Shown in pieces: positions 43,510-53,240 of a stretch of DNA of 64,000 nucleotides; positions within the stretch are counted from its first letter, which is position 1; every line of letters starts with the position of its first letter. Location of the stretch: positions 731,707,450 through 731,771,449 of the forward strand of contig NC_064615.1 in assembly GCF_023898315.1 (NCBI RefSeq), written 5' to 3'. The notes beneath the pieces were generated by a model. The model did not search any database. It was not told where the DNA came from and worked only from the letters and a program-made list of their open reading frames with translations. This stretch comes from Schistocerca nitens (taxonomy: Eukaryota > Arthropoda > Insecta > Orthoptera > Acrididae). A program made the translations under genes and the position numbers.

Positions 43510-44144
43510 TTCTTTGGATATATCGTACGGTGTGGACGAATTCGACTCTCTCCTTTAAAACTCTCCAAAACCTAAATCTATTTTACCAAGACAAAATTTC
43601 CTCAGACTAATGGGGTACTTTAGGAAATTTATTACACGTTGCTCTACATTTGCAAAATCCTCGATTTTACTAAGAAATAATCAGGCAAATAAGTCTGAAG
43701 AAGGGCAGAAGCGAACATTCAAGAACTTCAGCGCTATCCATTTTCGGATCCTGTTTTAAAAATCTGCAACAAAGATACGATACAGAATTACACACATTGA
43801 AGTTGTGTTATTATGAGAATCTCCAGATGGTGACAAGTTACATCCAGTCTCTTACATGGCTGAAGAAGTAACATCTGAAGAAGAAAACTGTGTGTCAATA
43901 CGAAACTTCTCCATACAAAGATGATATCGACAAGAATCGTAGGACTACAACAACGTGTTCCAAATTTATGAAATTCTGACCAAGTGATTACGCCTTCTCA
44001 TCATCTGAGTCGGATAATTCTCAGGATGGTCAAATATGAGTTTGGGATGGGACATTTTAAAGTCTCCCTGCCGACGAGACGAATGACTCACCAGAGAAGC
44101 CAACTAATATGCAGTATTTTTTGTATGTTAATGGAGAAACGGTA

Positions 44145-44812
44145 AGGGGCGAACAAAAAGTTTCCATTTGTGGCGTTCTGCAGCATATACGCAGCATAGC
44201 GTGACTCCGATGCAGGTATATAAGGATCGACATTTCGGGAAGGGATCAGTGTGACATTCGTGTCTTTTCGACATGCGAGTGGTAAATGTGAAAACGTGAA
44301 CTATGGCGACGTCATTACCAAATACGTCCAAACAGGACCAGCGTGCTGTCATTCTTTTCCTCGCTACAGAAGGACAAACACCGGTAGATATTCATCAGAA
44401 AATGAAGAATGTATATGGAGCAGTATGTCTGTCGCATACCACAGTTGTGGATTGGGGTGCTGCTTCACACGACCGCATATCGCAAATGTCGTAACGCAGA
44501 TGTTACGCCAACGCAATTGGGAGACACTCGAACACCCGCCCTACATTCCTGATTTCTCCCCATGCAATTATCACTCCATTGGTCCCTTAAAAAGGGCCTT
44601 GAAGCGTGGGACGAGGATGTACAGCAGGCAGTTACCGACATCTTTACGCAGCAGGACTCGGCGTTTTAGCAAATGGTTGTCTTCAACTTGATGGATCGGT
44701 GGGATGATCATTATTGTCTCAACGGTCACGGTGATTTTGCATGAGTGACACACCGATGGCATACCGATTCCGCACTGAACGGCCTTCGAACGGAAACTTT
44801 TTGTCCGCTCCT
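44145..44812 (+). mobile_element. Mariner deletion derivative inside the 3' LTR
   Basis: Inverted ends AGGGGCGAACAAAAAGTTTCC and GGAAACTTTTTGTCCGCTCCT are flanked by TA at 44143-44144 and 44813-44814. The N-terminal helix-turn-helix segment of the transposase (44303-44494: MATSLPNTSKQDQRAVILFL) is joined to the C-terminal WETLEHPPYIPDFSPCNYH block. The middle of about 200 residues with the first two catalytic Asp residues is deleted. Total 668 bp, non-autonomous. Confidence 0.9.
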
Positions 44813-44944
44813 TACAGTGTGACGGAGAGGATGCGAATTGCAATTGACTATTATTTTGTTTCTGTCATTGTTAGAGTTTGTAGCTATGAAAGTAAGCAGT
44901 AGTTTACATGAAAGTTGGAACCCTTTTTTCCTACAACAACAATA

Positions 44945-45373
44945 ACAATAGTAATGACAGACATTATACTTTTGTTTGGTTAGTTTCTACAAGTAAAAAG
45001 TTACATGATCTGGTAAGAAAGTAGGAGATGTTTCACTGATCACTCAGAGTTTTTCTGTATGCGCTGTACATCGACAATATTTGTTTTATATCTTTTATTG
45101 GTAGTGGCATTCAACAAACCTTTATCGTCTTCGTAAACACTTGCATAGTGGTGACAATTATACAGAAAGGGAAACAAGCTTTTCAGGTAGCGAGGTGATA
45201 AACATACAGTCATGAAAGTTGATAGTGCCAGGTATATTCAACATGGATATTAAATTTATTGATGAAAATTGTATGACAAATTTGACTTATTTGTTAATTC
45301 ATTTAGTAATCCAATAATTTTGTTTCTTTTGCACAGGAGAGATATGCTAAAAGAAAGTTGAAAACATAGGCTA
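44945..45373. other. Unassigned DNA between LTR element and ODAD4 exon
   Basis: AT-rich with no supported feature. If the exon at 45420-45519 splices onward, its donor or the next intron begins here. Confidence 0.4.
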
Positions 45374-45419
45374 GTTTCTGTGTGTTTTCAGTTTCGATGC
45401 GTTAATGCTGATTGGGTAC

Positions 45420-45519
45420 TGTTGTCGCCAGAACTCCTGCCGCGTTTTTAGAAACGAGACCGCCTCCTCAGCTTCAGCAGCTATGATGCTGGCACCGTTC
45501 GGCTGCAGACTGTTTATAT
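45420..45519 (-). CDS. ODAD4: ODAD4 (TTC25) homologue, downstream exon; 3' boundary uncertain
   Basis: On the minus strand, acceptor TTTATTTTGCAG (AG at 45520-45521) opens a frame whose first two bases complete the codon left by 51665, giving ...NPD|INSLQPNGASIIAAEAEE. It continues AVSFLKTRQEFWRQQ. The spacing from VDKEYLEQLL to F(W)RQQ and the FWRQQ motif itself agree with animal ODAD4/TTC25, in which a dynein-arm docking protein has this linker between TPR blocks. The frame stays open to a stop at 45371-45373. The best GT for a donor follows FWRQQ at 45419-45418 but is weak (GTACCC), so the exon end is unsure. Later TPR exons were not seen. Confidence 0.65.
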
Positions 45520-45675
45520 CTGCAAAATAAAAGCTTACGTTAACTCGTTGAAACTTTCGTAACAGAAAAAATTAGGACCGACTCCGTCTGTACGTTCGAA
45601 ACATCTGTTGTGTGAAAGCCTTTGTGCATCAAAATTATTGTGTTTGATTTTAAAAGTGCAAAATGGGGAGAGACG

Positions 45676-46115
45676 CGCATCCGTAGCCCAAGTCGCTAAC
45701 GCCCGCCTGTGCGGTGGCTCTCGACTCGGAGATAAGCCGGTTCAAATCCTGGTGGTGGAAACTTTTCACTGCCAGTGTTTGGCCGGCTAGGAGAGAAGAG
45801 GGGGTGGCGTCAAGTTTCTGATCGCCAGACTTTGAACCAATATGATGTTCATCATTTCATTTCTTCTTGACAGAGCGTAGGGGAACGATGCGGGAGACCC
45901 GCACCGCCGTACTATGCAAGGTCCTAGTGGAGGTGGTTTGACATTGCCTTCCTCCAACCGTAATGGGGATGAATGATGATGATGAAGACCACACAACAAG
46001 ACCCAGTCATCTCAAGGCAGGTGAAAATCCCTGACCCCGCCGGGAATCGAACTGGGTACCCCATGCTCGGGAAGCGAGAACGCTACCACAAGACCACGAG
46101 CTGCGGACTGCGCCA
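45676..46115. mobile_element. Composite SINE pair with opposed tRNA-like heads
   Basis: A plus-strand tRNA-like head (CCCAAGTCGCTAACGCCCGC, then GCCGGTTCAAATCCTGG) begins near 45680. A minus-strand head (reverse complement of CCGGGAATCGAACTGGGTAC) lies at 46035-46115, with its body running left through GTAATGGGGATGAATGATGA, GGTGGTTTGACATTGCCTTC and GCACCGCCGTACTATGCAAG. It is either two SINEs head-out or one palindromic element. The short frames at 45608-45790, 45787-45999 and 45973-46158 are its by-products. Confidence 0.65.
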
Positions 46116-46154
46116 CTATCCTGGATTGAATTTCAAACCTCCCTGCAATGTCTC

Positions 46155-46490
46155 ATGAAGAGAGGGCTTGTGGCACCGATGATGGTGATCTGTCTGTCGG
46201 ATGAGGTCTTAAGGTTGGCGGCCCCATGATGCTATTCCAGGTTATGTGCCGGCCCTGAGTTTCAACTTCTCCCTTCTGTTCGTCCATAACAACAGAAAAT
46301 CAACACTGCACTGCACGCGCACACATCATAGTCATGCACACGACAAAGATACACACTTGACTCCTCGTATCAGACCAGTGGGAGGCAACGGCAATCCACC
46401 TTTACTAGGACCTTGCTACGAACAGCGATGCAGAATTCCTGCATCTGCTACCCTACGCTTGTTTCGTTAGTATGGTGCTACTTTCATTTG
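46155..46490 (+). mobile_element. SINE-related repeat (degenerate)
   Basis: CTTGTGGCACCGATGATGGT, TTGGCGGCCCCATGATGCTA, TTATGTGCCGGCCCTGAGTT, then GGGAGGCAACGGCAATCCAC and CTAGGACCTTGCTACGAACA. The shared ...GGACCTTGC... segment links it to the neighbouring SINE body. Confidence 0.5.
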
Positions 46491-46494
46491 AGAA

Positions 46495-47826
46495 TGTGGT
46501 GACAGAATTTGTTTATCTGAATGGCTTTGGAGTCTGCCTCATGCCACGAGAAAAAGTAATACGAGATTCTATGCGAAACTAGGAAACTGACCCACTACGA
46601 TAACTTAAATACAGATTTGAAATTTCTGTTGTTGAAAAACAGGAGGTTAATAAATCTACAGAATGTAGCGGTTTCTACTAAATGCATGCTGATGAGCTGT
46701 GTCATAGACGTTCACCATAAGAAGACTTATAACTAGCTGTGGCTGGCTACAGAAAGTGTACTTCTGAAGCACTTTACAGGTGGCTTAGCTTCTACAGTGA
46801 TTCTTTGTAGCATTATTAAATCGTTATGTATCTGTGGCAAGTCAGAAGAATCGTACCAAGTAAGCACTGAATGTGGTGGGCTATCAGGAATTACTTACAT
46901 CATAAGGTCGCATGGAGAGACTGCTGGTATTAGCATAGATGGATTTTATTTTCGTGTAAGTCACTTTCAGAGAAATAGATTATACTATGTGGACCACACA
47001 ACTCTACACAAACTGTGCCACAGGCAACTCCACGTGTTTTACAGATTGTAAACAAGCCAAAGAATCTGGTTAAAGCTAATGTTCAAAATTTTGTGTTGTA
47101 GCAGATATTTTCTTTGGTCAACTCTCGCATTTTCGAAAGTTTGCACATTAATTTTATAGATTTAAATTACATTCATTATTATAAAGGTAACATGTATTCA
47201 TTATTACAAAATTAATATAAGGTATTTATAAAAGCTCTAAAACTAGAGTTCAAGATGATACTCCGACTTGTATATATTTCTTGGTACTGGAATTACGTTT
47301 AACAGGTATAGTCTCGCTTAACACGTAATATATATTGATTGTGAACCAGATATCAGAGTATAGCATGTTGATGGCTTCATTTAATCATAATATTAAGTTA
47401 TGTGGCGTTTGGGAGGAATGGTGTTGGAGTTTGTCTGAGTATCTGCAAAGAGAGAGACAGAGAGAATTTTGGGTAGCACTGCGACTGAAAGGGGTGTTAT
47501 GAGGAAATGTGTGTATGTACCATCTGAAGATGAGTCGTCAGGCAGCCTGAAACCGCCACAGAAATATAAAAATTAAACCTTCATAAAAGTTGACTGGTTG
47601 CAGTAAATTCTGAAAAATCTTCGTTAATCACAGTCGCAGTATTACGCATCCATTACAGATCAAAGTTTTATCCCTTGACGTTTCCCAGGTAGTGTTGAGC
47701 AATTCAGGAACCCTATTCCAACACATGCTTGGTGTTTCCGAGAACTGACGTCGAATATTCGAACATCAGGACCAAAAATATGATCTCCTGTACCACGTTG
47801 AGGTTTGGCTCGTGACAGCAGCACGA
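46495..47826. other. Unassigned intronic-type DNA
   Basis: No family or exon recognised. CATCTGAAGATGAGTCGTCA and GCAGCCTGAAACCG near 47520-47560 followed by AATAAA-like sequence resemble a retroposon 3' end but cannot be assigned. Confidence 0.35.
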
Positions 47827-48296
47827 TTTCAGCGGCCCTATGCGACTAGCGGCCAAGAGGACATGTTGTTCGTTCGACCATGCAACATCGCACAGTCTTG
47901 CCACGTACTGTACTCTGAGTCGTGAAATGGGCTAGTCTACAGATAGACAATATTCACACGGAAAGGTGCTGTAAGACCCGCGCGCGCCAAGTCACTGCAG
48001 CTACTGTGTCTGATGAACTCGGGCATTGCGTTCAATTAACATGGAATAACACACCTGCACCTTTCAGCGGCCCTATGCGACTAGCGGCCAAGAGGACATG
48101 TTGTTCGTTCGACCATGCAACATCGCACAGTCTTGCCACGTACTGTACTCTGAGTCGTGAAATGGGCTAGTCTACAGATAGACAATATTCACACGGAAAG
48201 GTGCTGTAAGACCCGCGCGCGCCAAGTCACTGCAGCTACTGTGTCTGATGAACTCGGGCATTGCGTTCAATTAACATGGAATAACACACCTGCACC
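47827..48296. repeat. Exact tandem duplication of a 235-bp unit
   Basis: Units 47827-48061 and 48062-48296 appear identical base for base, with four extra bases of agreement at the end. The same 48-residue frame (MKWASLQIDNIHTERCCKTR...) starts at 47922 and again at 48157, exactly 235 bp on. The unit is GC-richer than its flanks (CCGCGCGCGCC) and has no recognised function. Identity implies a very recent event or an assembly error. Confidence 0.97.
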
Positions 48297-48299
48297 TTT

Positions 48300-50144
48300 C
48301 ATTCAAGCTGTGTTGGAACCGTCGTTGATGCCAGACGTGGCAGCTCTGGGTACAAAAGTTTGCACCCCGTACAACTCACATACTAGTTTAATGATCTAGT
48401 CTTCCTGTTACGCTGTACACGCACAAAAAGTAAATTTTTCGTTATGATTCAAATTTATTGACAAGCAGTGTGAAACGTGTATCAAATCACGATCTTCTTT
48501 TGTTTTTTATCTTCTTGAAATATTTTATGTTAATGAAGAAATTTTATTCAGGCGGTCAGAAACAGAGTGATAAACTCTTAAGGGTGTAGCAGTGTACGTT
48601 GTGCTGAGAAATAATTAACAAAAAAATTCAGTACGTTCGGCAGTTTCCGACTTAATTAATAGGGAAGTTAGTCAATCTGGTCATTGAGCGCGCAAATTCT
48701 GCGGTCCGGCAGAGACGGTGTCGCCAAACGTATACTTGATTTGGTTTCCTAAAACCGAACAAGAGAGCTATACAGAAATTGGACATAGGACGGCAGTAAG
48801 GATCGAACCCGAGCCAAAGGGTGAGAAGTCTCGTGCGCCATCATCTACGTATGAGCACAACCGACACAAACCGTGTCTGGAGAGCCGCTTGAATCTGCGC
48901 TCGGAATAGCCTGATTGGCTAACTTCAATGCTAATTGACTCGGAAACGGCCCAGCGTATCGAATTTTTTTATGGACAGTTACTTCTCAGCACAACATACC
49001 CTGCAACACCCTTACAAGCTTTCCAGACTGCCACTGACCACATTGTATAACAAATTGACTGAAGAGTGGCAACTCTGTCGTAGCCAGTCCATCCCTATCA
49101 GGGGGATCGTGCATAGCTGTCCATCAGTCCTCCTTGCAAATAACCATAGGGAGGGAATATCTATGGAGAGGGCGTAGCGTACTGCACATGTCGTCAACAT
49201 GAAACCAAAATAGTCACACGAATTTGGCTTAACGGTGTTGTTTAAATTTTACGCTATGACCGAACAAATATTTGCCATGTTTTCACACATTTATTTATTA
49301 GTAACAGCAATTGCGCTGAACTGTTGCTGTTGCAACTTGAAATACGTTAAAAGAGGAAAAGTTATGTTTCGCAAATTAGTACTAGAAAGATCTAATGACA
49401 GTTATCATAGAAGTAACAGATGCTTTATGTGTTGATTAATGTCGTGACACAGTGTAAGGGAACCAAAAAACTTTTGGCCTTATTTATGAGAGAAATACTG
49501 GGTGCATTCGGTAGCGTCGGTGTGTACTCTTAGTTAAGCCGTTGAAAGTGTATGCATTTCGAGCAATGCACACTTGTAGATAAAATTTTTGTATGACAAT
49601 CTGCATAATTTCCCCTGTTATTCTGTTTTGAAAGTAACTGTGTTTATTTTACAGTAATAATAAAATTCCTACGAGATGGCAAACGCTTATGAGTGCTTAA
49701 TATTTTATCTTCCTAATGAATGAACAAAAATCGTACCAGGAAGTAAAAACAAAAGAAGTTCGTAGCTAAAAATATTTCAAAGTGTGACAAAACTACAATT
49801 TGAAGTTTTTCGGAACAGATTCACTTTGGCGTACAAGGAAACCATTTAGAAATGCCACTGAAGCATTATTGAGTAAAATAGCTTCAGGAATGCTGCAAAC
49901 AGCAGTTGGAGAAACATTCCTGGCAGCGGTAATGCTTTGATAGTTTGAACATAAAGAGCGAGCAGCTTTGCTGTTTAACTTCTCAAATTTCAACAATAAT
50001 CATGAAAAACCTACAATGTTTTTAAAAAATGTACATGCGTCTGAAAGACACAGAAATAAAATTTTACCACCAACATTTGACACATGTTGTGAATCCTTAA
50101 ACAGTTGAGTCGTACAGGCCCTATTTTTTCATTTGAACTTTAAG
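48300..50144. other. Unassigned DNA
   Basis: No exon or known repeat was found. A worn tRNA-like box B on the minus strand (reverse complement of GGATCGAACCCGAGCC) lies at 48798-48813. Short frames (48718-48909, 48935-49177) lack family features. Confidence 0.35.
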
Positions 50145-51250
50145 CTATATGCAGAGTATTTCAGAATTCTAGTTACGCCCTTCTAGAGGTTGTAGAGGGG
50201 ACTTAGTAGACCATGTTTTACATAGGAACCCATATACGGAAACGACATTCAAGATCGCTACGGCGCCTGTAAATGTATATATATACAGGGTGATTCCGTA
50301 GTGACGTTACATACTTTCTAGGATGGTGGGGAAGGATAAATGTATCCATCTGAGGTAAGGGTAGCTTTACCGGAAACAAACGAGTCGAACGTGATAAGCT
50401 AAAACCGCTCTGATGCTTCTGACAGTGGGATACATGTACTGGTAGTGTTGTTCTTAAGATTGTAGCGTAGGCAACTTTCATAGGTGTTAATATGGACCAA
50501 AACAAGGAAAAAAAAGTCAAATAAACATGGGCTATAAAATGCGTACATGAGGAGCTATGAGTGCTGGTTGATCTTCGCTACTGTGAAACACATCTCCCCT
50601 ATTGAACAAGTGCTCATAGATCTTCAGCTATGCATTTTAGAGACAATGTTTACTGGACATTTTTTCCTGTTTTGATCCGTACTGTCACCTCTGAAAGTTC
50701 ACTACCCTACAATCTTAGCAACAACAGCACCAGTACATGTACTCCACTGTCAGAGGTATCAGAACAGTTTTAACTGATAACGTTCGACTCGTTCGTTTCC
50801 GGTACAGGGGAAAAAATGGTTCAAATGGCTCTGAGCACTATGGGACTTAACTTCTAAGGTCATCAGTCCCCTAGGACTTAGAACTACTTAAACCAAAGTA
50901 ACCTAAGGACATCACGCACATCCATGCCCGAGGTAGAATTCGAACCTGCAATACGTAGCGGTCGCGCGGTTCCAGACTGTAGCGCCTAGAACCGCTCGGC
51001 CACTGCGGCCGGCCCAGTACAGGGAAACTTACCTCAAATTGATGCGTTTCCCCTTCTCCATCATGCAAGAAAGTTTCTAACATCATCACTGAATCATCCT
51101 GTATGTATATACATTTACAGGCACTGGCGCCTAAACTTTGACACTCTGTAGCGCCGTTGGATGACGTTTCGGACATAGGTTTGTACGTAAAACTTGATCT
51201 ACTAAGTCCCCTCTACAATCTCTAGGGTTTGTAAACTGAATTGTGAAACA
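50145..51250. mobile_element. Long palindromic foldback element with SINE in its right arm
   Basis: The left arm (from about 50145, TTGTAGAGGGGACTTAGTAG) and right arm (ending CTACTAAGTCCCCTCTACAA near 51230) pair all the way to a centre near 50590, with about 80% identity. Shared arm motifs include GCGCCTGTAAATGTATAT, GTTCGACTCGTT and GACAGTG. Removing the SINE (50810-51013) leaves arms of about 430-450 bp and almost no spacer. No transposase is present. Confidence 0.8.
50810..51013 (-). mobile_element. tRNA-headed SINE (locust type) inside the foldback arm
   Basis: Same family and orientation as 43310-43509: minus-strand head GCCGAGCGGTTCTAGGCGCT and end CAGAGCCATTTGAACCATTT. Flanking duplication CCGGTACAGGG (50799-50809) / CCAGTACAGGG (51014-51024) differs at one base. 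Confidence 0.93.
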
Positions 51251-51259
51251 CTCTTTAGA

Positions 51260-51664
51260 GTGTACAGTAATACGAAGTCATGCACTGTCTGGCGCTAGTA
51301 TTTAAATATAAGAACTTCATGGAAGAACAAACTTCTTTTCGGCTCGTGTTGATCCAAAGGTGGCAACAGGGTTATGCCAGGTACATTCCACCTATCGAAT
51401 GCAAATTGTTAAGACTCCTACGAAACGTGTGTACAAAATGATCGGTAAATATTGGTGATGTTATGGCATTTAAAATATGCAGAGAGCTGACGGACAGACC
51501 TTCCACCAGCCAGTAGTCACGTGACCTCTAAAGTCAGTGTATTTCGGCGACAAAAATTCTGAATGTACACCCCATAAATATTCCCCCTGCACACACGGAC
51601 AACGCCATACGGCTGTACTGTACTGAAACAAGTGTGGGCCGGCGTGTGGCCGCGGCGCACAGAC
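51260..51664. other. Unassigned DNA flanking an ODAD4 exon
   Basis: It is intron sequence if the ODAD4 model is right. No other feature supported. Confidence 0.4.
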
Positions 51665-51928
51665 CGGGGTTCTGCAGCAGCTGCTCCAGGTACTCCTTGT
51701 CGACGCAGAGCTCGCCCAGCAGGCGGCGGCCGCTGGGGGACCTGGCGCGCTCCCGAGACCGGCTGCCGCCCCCGCCGCTGGCCCCAGAGCCGGACCTGGA
51801 GGTGGGCCCCGTGCTGGCGCCGCCGCTGCCGCCTCCGCCGCCCCCGCTGCTCGCCTCCTCCTCGGACGGCCGCCGGGCCGACTGGCAGCGCAGCGCCCGT
51901 CTCGCTTCGGGGCCAGTCAGCGCCTGTC
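51665..51928 (-). CDS. ODAD4: ODAD4 (TTC25) homologue, GC-rich middle exon
   Basis: Minus strand, acceptor GTGACGTACAG (AG at 51929-51930), donor CCCCG|GTCTGT at 51664-51659; 264 bp, phase 1 at both ends. The frame reads QALTGPEARRALRCQSARRP, a Ser/Gly-rich linker (EEEASSGGGGGGSGG, then SGASGGGGSRSRER), then RRLLGELCVDKEYLEQLLQN. LLGEL-VDKEYLE-LL is the hallmark sequence that follows the first TPR block in ODAD4/TTC25, a subunit of the ciliary outer dynein arm docking complex. The glycine-rich linker replaces the lysine-rich linker I know from vertebrates. The exon is about 75% GC against about 38% around it. Longer frames on either strand here are off-frame shadows. Confidence 0.85.
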
Positions 51929-52066
51929 CTGTACGTCACCAACACAAAGTACACTGACGGCAAAGGGAAATGCTACACCGTGAAGCGCCAGTCCGATGCT
52001 TATCAGAGTTTGTGGAAATGTTCATCACATAACGGATATTAAACGACACATTCATTCCATTTGAAA

Positions 52067-53240
52067 CTGACATCGATCGTTGTTGTGGTCTTCAGTCCTC
52101 AGACTGGTTTGATGCAGCTCTCCATGCTACTCTATCCTGTGCAAGCTTTTCATCTCCCAGTACCTACTGTAGCCTACATCCTTCTGAATCTGCTTAGTGT
52201 ATTCATCTCTTGGTCTCCCTCTACGATTTTTACCCTCCACGCTGCCCTCCAATACTTAATTGGTGATCCCTTGATGCCTCAGAACATGTTCTACCAACCG
52301 GTCCCTCCTTCTAGTTAAGTTGTGCCACAAACTTCTCTTCTCCCCAATCCTATTCAATACCTCCTCATTAGTTATGTGATCTACCCATCTAATCTTCAGC
52401 ATTCTTCTGTAGCACCACATTTCGAAAGCTTCTATTCGCTTCTTGTCCAAACTAGTTATCGTCCATGTTTCACTTCCATACATGGCTACACTCCATACAA
52501 ATACTTTCAGAAACGACTTCCTGACACTTAAATCTATACTCGATGTTAACAAATTTCTCTTCTTCAGAAACGCTTTCCTTGCCATTGCCAGTCTACATTT
52601 TATATCCTCTCTACTTCGACCATCATCAGTTATTTTGCTCCCCAAATAGCAAAACTCCTTTACTACTTTAAGTGTCTCATTTCCTAATCTAATTCCCTCT
52701 GCATCACCCGATATAATTCGACTACATCCCATTATCCTCGTTTTGCTTTTGTTGATGTTCATCTTATATCCTCCTTTCAAGACACTATCCATTCCGCTCA
52801 ACTGCTCTTCCAAGTCTTTTGCTATCTCTGACAGAATTACAATGTCATCGGCGAACCTCAAAGTTTTTATTTCTTCTTCATGGATATTAATTCCTACTCC
52901 GAATTTTTCCTGTGTTTCCTTCACTGCCTGCTCAGTATACAGATTGAATAACATCGGGGAGAGGCTACAACCCTGTCTCACTCCCTTCCCAACCACTGCT
53001 TCCCTTTCAGGCCCCTTGACTCTTATAACTGCCATCTGGTTTCTGTACAAATTGTAAATAGCCTTTCGCTCCCTGTATTTTACCCCTGCCACCTTCAGAA
53101 TTGGAAAGAGAGTATTCCAGTCAACATTGTCGAAAGCTTTCTCTAAGTCTACAAATGCTAGAAACGTAGGTTTGCCTTTCCTTAATCTAGCTTCTAAGAT
53201 AAGTCGTAGGATCAGTATCGCCTCACGTGTTCCAACATTT
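52067..53240 (-). mobile_element. Outer RTE-like LINE, 3' portion (interrupted copy)
   Basis: The minus frame from about 53239 to 52256 is open for more than 320 codons: RNVGTREAILILRLILEARL, FVDLEKAFDNVDW (RT block A), RQGCSLSPMLFNLYTEQ (block B), LRFADDIVILSEIAKDL (catalytic FADD), FCYLGSKIT, MARKAFLKKRNLLT and RWVDHITNEEVLNRIGEKR to a stop at 52256. The 3' UTR runs to about 52067 and matches 23070-23250. The 57 residues before RNVGT in the longest frame are off-frame inner-element sequence. The open frame indicates a fairly young insertion, disabled by the element inside it and by 5' truncation at about 55256. Confidence 0.88.

Larger units (their letters stand above)
40911..44945 (+). mobile_element. 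Ty3/Gypsy-type LTR retrotransposon, old and invaded
   Basis: Two diverged direct repeats (40911-41126 and 44035-44142 plus 44815-44943) flank gag-pol remains and are interpreted as LTRs. Between them lie a Gag zinc-knuckle pair (42514-42636), a protease-like ALVDCDSYF block (42733-42765, DSG changed to DCD), the end of a reverse transcriptase (FYK...KKTIEFFG, then GYIVRCGRIRLSP) and an RNase H start (HPVSYMAEEVTSEEENC near 43830-43890). Most of RT and all integrase are missing. A SINE splits RT at 43310-43509 and a mariner derivative splits the right LTR at 44145-44812. The element is inert. Confidence 0.7.

Noticed and set aside
47922-48399. Two copies of an 80-codon frame as a duplicated small gene
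   Set aside because: The frames merely reflect the 235-bp duplication; composition and lack of context do not support coding.
48795-48880. tRNA gene on the minus strand
   Set aside because: Only a box-B-like core is present; no cloverleaf could be drawn.
51517-51963. 148-codon minus-strand frame rich in Arg/Gly/Ala
   Set aside because: It is the wrong frame of the GC-rich ODAD4 exon; the correct frame gives LLGELCVDKEYLEQLL and splices in phase.
51632-52042. Plus-strand frames of 107-136 codons rich in Pro/Arg
   Set aside because: Antisense of the ODAD4 exon; long only because GC-rich DNA lacks stops.
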